Positions 1 through 5,504 of a stretch of DNA of 6,530 nucleotides are shown in pieces; position 1 is the first letter of the stretch, and the number at the start of each line of letters is the position of its first letter. The stretch spans positions 1-6,530 of the forward strand of contig SLDM01000276.1 of the NCBI GenBank assembly GCA_007125255.1, in the 5' to 3' direction. The notes under the pieces were generated by a model. That model worked only from the letters and a program-made list of their open reading frames with translations. It had not been told where the DNA came from and did not search any database. This stretch comes from Phycisphaerales bacterium (lineage in GTDB: Bacteria; Planctomycetota; Phycisphaerae; Phycisphaerales; SM1A02). A program made the translations under genes and the position numbers.

Positions 1-1
1 C

Positions 2-985
2 ATGTCCCCGGATCCCACGGTGCAACTCGAGTCGGTCACCAAGACCTTCGGTACGAAGAACGCCGTTGACGACGTCTCGCTGTCCATTCCCGCCGGCAGC
101 CTTTGCGGCTTTCTCGGCCCGAACGGCGCGGGCAAGAGCACGACCATCCGCATGATCATGTCGATCATCTATCCCGACCAGGGGACGGTGCGCGTGCTGG
201 GCGGATCGGCGCTGGCCGCCAAGGATCGCATCGGCTACCTGCCCGAAGAACGCGGCATCTACCGCAAGATGCGCGTCGGCGAGTATCTCCTCTACATCGG
301 GCGACTCAAGGGGCTCCGCGGAACCGATCTCAAGCGACGCATCGGCTACTGGCTCGACCGCATCAAGCTGCCCGATGTGATTCACAAGCGATGCCACGAA
401 CTGTCCAAGGGCATGCAGCAGAAGGTGCAGTTCCTCGCGGCGGTCCTCAACGACCCGGAAGTGCTCATCCTGGATGAACCCTTCTCGGGACTCGATCCGG
501 TGAACTCAACCCTGCTCAACACCATCATCCGCGAGTTGAGTGATCAGGGCCGCACGATCATCTTCTCCACGCACGTGCTTCACCAGGCCGAACTGCTCTG
601 CGACCGGATCGTGCTGATCAATCACGGCAGGCTGCTGCTCGATGTGTCGATGGACGAGATCACCCGGCGGTTCGATCCGCGCACGCTGCTCGTGCGGCCG
701 CTGGCCGATGCGCCCCTTGAGCTGCGTGAGTTGTCGGGCGCAGTCGATACGACGCCCGGCGACACGCCGGGCAGCATCGAGGTGCACCTGGAGAATGATG
801 CCGACCCGCAGGTGATCATGCGCGAGATTCTCAAACGGGCGCCGGTACGATCGGTGGAGCTGCGCCGCATCACGCTCGAAGAAGTGTTCGTCCGTCTGGT
901 GATGGAAAGCGAAGGCGAGGCCGCCGCCGAGCGGGCCCGTGAGGAGTTGAGTCATGTGGAAGGTGATGATCGTCGCGTGGCGTGA
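2..985 (+). CDS. ABC exporter ATP-binding subunit, NatA/YhaQ type
   Basis: ATPase subunit that should power the permease encoded next to it; it acts at the cytoplasmic face of the inner membrane. Seen in the 327-residue product: Walker A GPNGAGKST at 39-47, ABC signature LSKGM at 134-138, Walker B VLILDEP at 154-160, D-loop SGLD at 162-165 and switch histidine H191. The Q-loop position reads YLPEER (79-84), with Glu82 where most ABC ATPases have Gln; this PEER form is typical of the YhaQ-like branch. Residues about 215-300, ending in TLEEVFVRLV, match the DUF4162-type C-terminal domain of that branch. A charged tail of about 25 residues follows and overlaps the next gene. The ATG is at the second base of the window, so an upstream in-frame start cannot be excluded, although the N-terminus has the usual length. 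Substrate unknown: Na+ export is known for NatAB, but other substrates are possible. Confidence 0.93.
   Translation: MSPDPTVQLESVTKTFGTKNAVDDVSLSIPAGSLCGFLGPNGAGKSTTIRMIMSIIYPDQGTVRVLGGSALAAKDRIGYLPEERGIYRKMRVGEYLLYIGRLKGLRGTDLKRRIGYWLDRIKLPDVIHKRCHELSKGMQQKVQFLAAVLNDPEVLILDEPFSGLDPVNSTLLNTIIRELSDQGRTIIFSTHVLHQAELLCDRIVLINHGRLLLDVSMDEITRRFDPRTLLVRPLADAPLELRELSGAVDTTPGDTPGSIEVHLENDADPQVIMREILKRAPVRSVELRRITLEEVFVRLVMESEGEAAAERAREELSHVEGDDRRVA
941..946 (+). promoter_or_regulatory. Shine-Dalgarno site for the permease gene, inside the ATPase gene
   Basis: GAGGAG lies 7 bases before the ATG at 954 and sits within the last codons of the upstream ATPase gene. It supports 954 as the permease start and suggests that the two subunits are translated in a coupled way. 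Confidence 0.6.
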
Positions 986-2255
986 GTTCAAGCACACCGC
1001 GCTGACCAAGGCCTTCATTTTCGGAACGATCTTCTTTCCCCTGATTATCTGGGGAGGCATGATTGTCGGATCGATCGTCGTGCGCCCCTCGGAAACCACG
1101 GTCTCGGGAACGCTGGCGATCATCGATCCGTCCGGTCTGATCTACCCGGCTGCGGGAATCGAGTTCGACCCCGACCAGGCCGAGCGACCGACCCTGGGCG
1201 AACTCGTCGGGGAGGCCGGTCGCGGCACCTTCGGCGGGATGGTTCACCTGGAGATGACCCTCGAGGCGCATCACGATCCGGAGAGACTGGGGCAGTTGCA
1301 GGACCGGGTCCGCCAGGGGGAGCTTTACGGTGTCGTGAGCGTGGACGCGGACGTCCTGAACCCGCGCCAACATCACGACCGCATGACGCTGTACGTAGAG
1401 CCCTCGGCCAATCCCGACCACATCAGCGCGATTCAGCGCACGCTGCAGCGGGCCGCGGTTCGCGCGCGGGCCATGCAGCAGGACCTGGATGTTGCCGAGA
1501 TGCGGGCCATGCTGAGCGAACCGCGAATCGCCACGCGCCGCCTGACCGACGTCGGCGAGGCCGCCGCGGGCGTGGAATTGCAGAAGATGCTGCCGATTGC
1601 GTTCATGGTGCTGCTCTGGATCTGCGCCTTTGCGAGCGGGAACTACCTGCTGACCACGACCATCGAGGAGAAATCCAACCGCGTGATGGAGGTCCTGCTC
1701 AGCGCGATCAGCCCGATGCAGCTGATGGCCGGGAAGGTGATCGGCCAGTGCGTGGTGGGGCTGCTCACCATCTCGGTCTACGGCGCTCTGGGTATCGGCG
1801 CGCTCTTCTACTTCTCGATGGAAAACATCATCAATCCGGTCGAGATCATCTATCTGATCGTCTACTTCTTCATGGCATACCTGATGGTGGCGGCGATGAT
1901 GGCTTCGATCGGCAGCGCGGTCAGCGACCTGCAGGAAGCGCACGCACTGATCACACCGGCCATGCTGCTGCTCATGGTCCCGTGGATTCTGTTCATTCCG
2001 GTGAGCCAGAACCCCAACGGAACGATCGCCACGGTCACGAGCTTCATCCCCCCCCTCACCCCGTTCGTGATGATCATGCGCGTCACGGCCAGCGAGCCGG
2101 CGCCGTTCGTGCAGATTCTGGCCACCATGGTCGTCGGCTGGGGCGGCGCGATCGTGATGATGTGGCTCTGCGCCCGGATTTTCCGGGTCGGGGTGCTCAT
2201 GACCGGCAAGCCGCCGAGCCCGCTGGAGTTGCTTCGCTGGCTGCGTTATTCCTGA
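954..2255 (+). CDS. ABC-2 type permease subunit, NatB/YhaP type
   Basis: Membrane subunit of the exporter, partner of the ATPase encoded just upstream with a 32-base overlap. The 433-residue product has the family layout: cytoplasmic N-terminus with REFKHTALTKAFIFG at 10-24, first membrane segment at about 22-42, a large extracytoplasmic domain at about 43-210, then a membrane core with segments near 212-231, 262-285, 297-318, 333-350 and 383-408. Conserved family stretches are visible: EEKSNRVMEVLLSAISP (238-254) after the second segment, SFIPPLTPFVMIMRV (363-377), and RIFRVGVLMTGKPPS (409-423) at the end. About 400-435 residues is normal for NatB-like proteins, so the gene looks intact. The start at 954 is backed by GAGGAG at 941-946; ATG at 966 would be slightly shorter and less well placed. 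Substrate cannot be read from the sequence. Confidence 0.92.
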   Translation: MWKVMIVAWREFKHTALTKAFIFGTIFFPLIIWGGMIVGSIVVRPSETTVSGTLAIIDPSGLIYPAAGIEFDPDQAERPTLGELVGEAGRGTFGGMVHLEMTLEAHHDPERLGQLQDRVRQGELYGVVSVDADVLNPRQHHDRMTLYVEPSANPDHISAIQRTLQRAAVRARAMQQDLDVAEMRAMLSEPRIATRRLTDVGEAAAGVELQKMLPIAFMVLLWICAFASGNYLLTTTIEEKSNRVMEVLLSAISPMQLMAGKVIGQCVVGLLTISVYGALGIGALFYFSMENIINPVEIIYLIVYFFMAYLMVAAMMASIGSAVSDLQEAHALITPAMLLLMVPWILFIPVSQNPNGTIATVTSFIPPLTPFVMIMRVTASEPAPFVQILATMVVGWGGAIVMMWLCARIFRVGVLMTGKPPSPLELLRWLRYS

Positions 2256-2352
2256 GCGGGTGACCTCCGCCCCCGGCTCGGGCCGACCCGATCCCGGCCG
2301 GTTTCGCTATGATGCGGGCTTTCACCATTGCCGACGTGAGGACCGCCTAACG
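2256..2352. other. 97-base spacer between exporter and TPR lipoprotein genes
   Basis: Very GC-rich non-coding spacer. A short inverted repeat, GGCCG (2281-2285) with CGGCC (2295-2299), could fold but has no T-tract, so a Rho-independent terminator for the exporter operon is not convincing. The right half carries the -10-like TATGAT and a GAGGA ribosome-binding site (2338-2342, 10 bases before the ATG). A GTG at 2260 could open the downstream frame earlier, but it would add 31 residues that bury the signal peptide. Confidence 0.5.
2305..2314 (+). promoter_or_regulatory. putative -10 promoter element (CGCTATGATG)
   Basis: TATGAT at 2308-2313 matches the bacterial -10 consensus at five of six positions and lies 45 bases before the lipoprotein start codon. 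No good -35 hexamer is seen 17 bases upstream (GACCCG at 2285-2290). Nine of ten bases are shared with the element at 4114-4123 ahead of the amidohydrolase gene, and this recurrence is the main support. Confidence 0.45.
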
Positions 2353-3018
2353 ATGAATGCATCGAACCGTCTCTCGCTTCTCCTGCTGGGATTGATGGGC
2401 CTGCTCATGCTCGGCTGTCAGTCGCAGCGGCCGGTCGAACACATCCGTGATCGCGCGGAGTTCCACTACGAGCGCGGCGAGTACGACATCGCCATCGACG
2501 AATATCAGGAGATCGTGGACCGCTATCCCGGCGACTGGCGGGCCCAGTATCGCCTCGGCCAGTCGGCGCTCAGGATCGAGCATCACAGTCGGGCCCGACG
2601 GGCCCTGGAAGTGGCGCACACCCTCCGCCCCGGCAACGACGAGATTGCCGATGATCTGGCGGAAGCGATGTTCCAACTCGGCAAGGAAGAGGAGTTGTTC
2701 GCCTTTCTGCGGGAGCGAGCCCGGTCCACCCAGTCCCCCCGCGCCTGGATGCAGCTCGGACGGTACGCCATGGAACTCGGCGATCCGGATTCCGCCCGGA
2801 CCGCGTTTGAGACCGCCATCGTGCACGATGACGGCCAGAGCGCCGAGCCCTACCTTGCCGCGGCCCGCTTTGCGGAGGAACTGGGTGATCTTGAAACCGC
2901 CGTCCGCCGATTGAGACAGGCCTACGGCATCGATCCCGGCAACCGGGAAGTCCGCGAACGCCTTCGCGGGCTGGGTGAGATTCCCGGTCCGACCCTGGCC
3001 CTTCCACCCGGCCGCTGA
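2353..3018 (+). CDS. TPR-repeat lipoprotein
   Basis: Probable envelope-anchored scaffold protein; no enzymatic motif is visible. From the ATG at 2353 the product has 221 residues: a short polar N-terminus, a hydrophobic stretch at 7-20, and a lipobox-like MLGC with Cys22 as the candidate lipidated residue (Met at -3 is less usual than Leu). The rest is helical with TPR-like units at about 32-61, 62-95, 130-162 and 164-196, and a degenerate unit at 96-129. The clearest marks are RGEYDIAIDEYQEIVDRYP (41-59) and ELGDLETAVRRLRQAYGIDP (176-195). A Pro-rich tail ends the protein. The start was chosen because it places the signal peptide at the N-terminus and follows a GAGGA site. The next gene begins 16 bases after the stop, so the two are probably co-transcribed. 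TPR lipoproteins act in outer-membrane assembly, secretion and other complexes; the partner here is unknown. Confidence 0.8.
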   Translation: MNASNRLSLLLLGLMGLLMLGCQSQRPVEHIRDRAEFHYERGEYDIAIDEYQEIVDRYPGDWRAQYRLGQSALRIEHHSRARRALEVAHTLRPGNDEIADDLAEAMFQLGKEEELFAFLRERARSTQSPRAWMQLGRYAMELGDPDSARTAFETAIVHDDGQSAEPYLAAARFAEELGDLETAVRRLRQAYGIDPGNREVRERLRGLGEIPGPTLALPPGR

Positions 3019-3019
3019 C

Positions 3020-3050
3020 CCGCATGTTCACCCGATGGCAGAACATGCGG
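3020..3050. promoter_or_regulatory. perfect 10-bp inverted repeat centred on a start codon; operator or RNA hairpin
   Basis: CCGCATGTTC (3020-3029) is exactly mirrored by GAACATGCGG (3041-3050), with 11 bases between. The symmetry centre is base 3035, the A of the start codon of the ArsR-methyltransferase gene. Within the spacer, CC (3032-3033) and GG (3037-3038) can also pair, leaving a GAT triloop. As DNA this would suit a dimeric winged-helix repressor binding its own gene; as RNA it would fold into a strong hairpin that hides the start codon. No T-tract follows, and the right arm is coding, so it is not a terminator for the lipoprotein gene. Confidence 0.6.
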
Positions 3051-3988
3051 ATACGCCCAACCTCCTCTCCCGGCTCAGCACGCTCAGTGACATGGCGCGG
3101 CTGCGCATGTTGCGCCTGCTGAATCGACACGAGCTGAGCGTCGGCGAGCTCGCCCGGGCGCTTCAGATGCCGCAATCCACCGTCAGCCGTCACCTGAAAC
3201 TCCTGCACAGCGGCGGGTGGCTGGTCAAGCGTCAGGAAGGGACCGCCAGTCTCTACCAGCTCTATCGGGACGCGCTGCATCCCGATGCGCGATCGCTCTG
3301 GGAGGTCGCGCTCAAGCAGCTCCGCCATCACCCGGTCTACGAAGAGGATGACGCGCGGCTGGGTGAAGTGCTCGCGGCCCGGCGCGGTGACGGGAAGGAC
3401 TTCTTCGGAAGAATCGGCGGAGAGTGGGATGAACTCCGGCGCGAACTGTTCGGGGTGCACTTCACCGCGGAATCCCTGCTCGATCTCATCGACGAACGCT
3501 GGACGGTCGCGGATCTCGGCTGCGGAGCCGGACACGTCGTGCAACTGCTCGCGCCGCTGGTGCGCCGGGTCATCGCCGTCGACCGGGAACCGGCCATGCT
3601 CGAAGCGACCGGCAAACTGGTCGATGGCATCAGGAATGTGGACCTCCGCGAAGGTGAGCTGACCGACCTGCCTATCGAGTCCGGAGAGATCAACGCCGCC
3701 GTCGTCTCGCTGGTGATGCATCACGTACCCAACCCCAATCAGGTCATGCGGGAGATCGGCCGCGCGCTCAAGCCCGATGGTGTTGCCCTGGTCATCGACA
3801 TGGTCGCCCACGACCGGGACGAATACCGGCGAACGATGGGGCACCATCACCTGGGCTTCTCCCCCGACGATGTCGAGGGGTGGGCCGATCGGGCGGAGTT
3901 GCAGTTCATCCGCTACCGGCGCCTGCGGCCGGATATGACCACCAAAGGTCCCGGACTCTTTGCCGCCCTGCTGCGGCGTCCCTCCTGA
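3035..3988 (+). CDS. ArsR-family regulator fused to a SAM-dependent methyltransferase domain
   Basis: Two-domain protein of 317 residues. Residues about 10-80 form an ArsR/SmtB winged helix: LSDMARLRMLRLLNRHELSV, recognition region PQSTVSRHLKLLHSGGWL (46-63), and a wing near 64-77. Residues about 135-255 are a class I methyltransferase with motif I VADLGCGAGH (158-167), acidic D183 in IAVDREPAML, and VVSLVMHHVPNP (223-234). The arsenic-sensing ELCVCxL motif is ELSVGEL here (33-39): both cysteines are gone, and the only cysteine in the protein is C163 in motif I. Thiol-metal sensing is therefore unlikely. Similar fusions are known, and some ArsR-type regulators of methionine metabolism respond to S-adenosylhomocysteine; applying that here is inference. 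A GTG at 2975 would give a 20-residue extension overlapping the lipoprotein gene, so the ATG at 3035 was preferred. No Shine-Dalgarno is evident; the start sits in an inverted repeat, suggesting autoregulation. Confidence 0.87.
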   Translation: MAEHADTPNLLSRLSTLSDMARLRMLRLLNRHELSVGELARALQMPQSTVSRHLKLLHSGGWLVKRQEGTASLYQLYRDALHPDARSLWEVALKQLRHHPVYEEDDARLGEVLAARRGDGKDFFGRIGGEWDELRRELFGVHFTAESLLDLIDERWTVADLGCGAGHVVQLLAPLVRRVIAVDREPAMLEATGKLVDGIRNVDLREGELTDLPIESGEINAAVVSLVMHHVPNPNQVMREIGRALKPDGVALVIDMVAHDRDEYRRTMGHHHLGFSPDDVEGWADRAELQFIRYRRLRPDMTTKGPGLFAALLRRPS

Positions 3989-4023
3989 TCGCGGGCGTCA
4001 TCATCGCCTCACCGTGCCGGCCA

Positions 4024-4041
4024 GGCCCGGTCATTCGGGCC
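4024..4041 (+). terminator. hairpin after the ArsR-methyltransferase gene, weak terminator candidate
   Basis: GGCCCG (4024-4029) and CGGGCC (4036-4041) form a perfect 6-bp GC stem with loop GTCATT, 35 bases after the stop codon at 3986-3988. No run of T follows, so an intrinsic terminator is doubtful; it may only be a pause or transcript-end hairpin. Confidence 0.3.
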
Positions 4042-4113
4042 AGACCAGCCATGCCAACCATTCCGAACCGAGGAGGCGGGGGTCGCGGAGCCGCATCGGC
4101 GACCGATCCGAGC

Positions 4114-4123
4114 CGCTATCATG
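4114..4123 (+). promoter_or_regulatory. putative -10 promoter element (CGCTATCATG)
   Basis: TATCAT at 4117-4122 lies 37 bases before the amidohydrolase ATG and repeats the CGCTATSATG pattern seen at 2305-2314. No clear -35 hexamer precedes it. The predicted transcript start, near 4129, would leave a leader of about 25 bases containing GGAG at 4140-4143, 10 bases before the start codon. Confidence 0.45.
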
Positions 4124-4153
4124 GCCGGGCCACGCGACTGGAGCGATTGATCC

Positions 4154-5452
4154 ATGGCACGATCCCGATCCGAACCGACATCCAAAGACCGCTCCGGGGT
4201 CAACGGCAATCCTGCCGGTGCGCCGATCGATCCCCCCGCCGTCCTGAGGTCACTGGATGAGACGATCGCTCAGCGCCAGGAGCGAATGATCCGCTTCCGT
4301 CATCGACTGCACGCCACGCCCGAACCATCCAACGAGGAGTTCGCCACGACGGCTCTGATTGCCGAGACGCTGCGCGAAGCCGGGCTTGAGCCCCGGGTCA
4401 TGCGCGGTCGGACCGGCGTGCTGTGCGACATCGATCTCGGCGGACCGGCCGACAGCTTCATCGCGCTGCGTGCCGAGCTTGATTGCGTCCGAGTGAACGA
4501 CGACAAACAGGTTCCCTACGCGTCGACCCGGGCCGGTCTCTGCCACGCCTGCGGCCACGATGTCCACTCGACGATGGTGCTTTCCACGGGGATCACGCTC
4601 TCTGAGCATGCGGAGACCATCCGCAGCCTCAAGCCTTCCCGGAATCTGCGGCTGATTTTTCAGCCGGCCGAGGAGACCGCCACCGGCGCGCGGTCGATGA
4701 TCGAGCAGAACGCGATCGACGGGGTGAAGGCGATCCTGGCGCTGCACGTTGATCCCGCCCTCGAGCCGGGCATCGTCGGACTGCGCAACGGACCGCTCAC
4801 CGCGGCATGCAAGATCTTCCGCATCGTCATCAAAGGGCGAAGCGGCCACACCGCCCGACCGTACGAAGCGATTGATCCGATTCCCGCCGCCACGAACCTG
4901 ATCAGCCTCCTCTACCAGCTTGGACCGCGGAGTATCGATACGCGCTTTCCCCTGGCCGTGACCGTCGCGTCGATCAAATCCGGCGAAGCGTTCAATGCGA
5001 TCCCCGACGAAGCGCTTATCAGCGGCACGATCCGCTGCGCCCGGGTCGACGACATGCAGGCGGTTCAGAACAAACTCGACATGATCGTGCGCGGCATGAA
5101 GGAGACCATCGGCTGCGAGATCACGGTCGAGTATCCCTTCGCCTGCCCGCCCACGGACAATCATCCGGAACTCGTCGGACGAGTGGCGCACGTCGCCGCG
5201 GAAATGCTCGGACCGGAACACGTTCACTGGATCGATGTGCCGAGCATGGGCGGCGAGGATTTTGCCTTCTACCAGGAACTGATCCCCGGCGTACTGGTGC
5301 GGCTCGGTGCGGCACTGTCCGATCCCCGGCGACGTCGCCCGCTTCACTCCAGCCACTTTGACATCGATGAATCGGCGCTCGCGATCGGCGCGCGCCTGCT
5401 CTGCCGAACCACGCTTGATCTCGTGACGCACGACGGGGTCCCCCGCGCGTAG
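4154..5452 (+). CDS. M20D-family amidohydrolase (aminoacylase / N-acyl amino acid hydrolase type)
   Basis: Two-metal hydrolase expected to cleave an amide bond between an acyl group and an amino acid, in the cytoplasm (no signal peptide). Known relatives are HipO hippurate hydrolase and plant auxin-conjugate hydrolases. In the 432-residue product every expected metal ligand is visible: C133 and H135 in CHACGHDVH (130-138), E174 in QPAEE (170-174) with E173 as the catalytic base, H198 in ALHVDP, and H398 in PLHSSHFDIDE. Spacing from E174 to H198 and H398 agrees with the plant enzyme as I remember it. Residues about 215-325 form the inserted lid/dimerisation domain, with GRSGHTARPYEAIDPI (228-243) including H232. 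The first 28 residues are a loosely conserved extension, so a later start is possible, but no better-supported one is seen. It starts its own unit after a -10-like element, and a YbdK ligase gene follows 52 bases downstream. The substrate is unknown. Confidence 0.9.
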   Translation: MARSRSEPTSKDRSGVNGNPAGAPIDPPAVLRSLDETIAQRQERMIRFRHRLHATPEPSNEEFATTALIAETLREAGLEPRVMRGRTGVLCDIDLGGPADSFIALRAELDCVRVNDDKQVPYASTRAGLCHACGHDVHSTMVLSTGITLSEHAETIRSLKPSRNLRLIFQPAEETATGARSMIEQNAIDGVKAILALHVDPALEPGIVGLRNGPLTAACKIFRIVIKGRSGHTARPYEAIDPIPAATNLISLLYQLGPRSIDTRFPLAVTVASIKSGEAFNAIPDEALISGTIRCARVDDMQAVQNKLDMIVRGMKETIGCEITVEYPFACPPTDNHPELVGRVAHVAAEMLGPEHVHWIDVPSMGGEDFAFYQELIPGVLVRLGAALSDPRRRRPLHSSHFDIDESALAIGARLLCRTTLDLVTHDGVPRA

Positions 5453-5504
5453 TTATCGCGGAAGTAACGCAAGGCGCACGACGCGCCGCCGGAGAAGAAT
5501 ACCG
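5453..5504. other. 52-base spacer with a small GC hairpin
   Basis: GGCGC (5473-5477) and GCGCC (5483-5487) can form a 5-bp stem with a 5-base loop between the amidohydrolase stop and the YbdK-type start. There is no T-tract and no obvious promoter, so read-through and co-transcription are likelier than termination. Confidence 0.35.
5491..5497 (+). promoter_or_regulatory. Shine-Dalgarno site for the YbdK-type ligase
   Basis: GGAGAAG lies 7 bases before the ATG at 5505. It fixes the start of a gene that is cut by the window end. Confidence 0.6.

Larger units (their letters stand above)
3989..4153. other. 165-base intergenic region
   Basis: No convincing gene. It contains a 6-bp hairpin at 4024-4041, a second inverted repeat GGTCGC (4081-4086) / GCGACC (4099-4104), a smaller one ATCGG (4095-4099) / CCGAT (4103-4107), and the -10-like TATCAT at 4117-4122. 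An AGGAGG at 4071-4076 has no start codon at a useful distance. This looks like the end of one transcription unit and the beginning of the next. Confidence 0.5.

Noticed and set aside
227..349. Direct repeat CGCATCGGCTAC at 227-238 and 338-349
   Set aside because: Both copies encode RIGY in different parts of the ATPase; codon preference is enough to explain the match.
870..1943. Long antisense open frame (about 357 codons) across the permease gene
   Set aside because: The + strand frame has clear NatB-like motifs and membrane segments. The antisense product is His/Asp/Arg-rich with no domain, as expected for the mirror of GC-rich codons.
2588..2599. 12-base perfect palindrome GTCGGGCCCGAC in the lipoprotein gene
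   Set aside because: It sits mid-gene in Ser-Arg-Ala-Arg codons of a GC-rich sequence, with no positional link to a start or promoter; likely chance.
2570..3850. Antisense open frame of about 426 codons across the lipoprotein and ArsR-methyltransferase genes
   Set aside because: It spans two recognisable + strand genes, and its product shows no domain, signal or membrane pattern; an artefact of GC-rich codon use.
3035..3988. Arsenite methyltransferase (ArsM) or arsenic-resistance repressor
   Set aside because: The protein has a single cysteine, lacking both the ArsR CxC sensor and the conserved cysteines of ArsM; no ars genes are nearby.
3880..4260. Open + strand frame through the intergenic region between the methyltransferase and amidohydrolase genes
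   Set aside because: It overlaps the ends of both real genes in another frame; the product is Arg/Pro/Gly-rich with no motif, and there is no ribosome-binding site.
4250..5431. Antisense open frame of about 393 codons across the amidohydrolase gene
   Set aside because: It lies opposite a complete M20D enzyme with all metal ligands; the antisense translation is low in information and Arg/Gly/Asp-rich.
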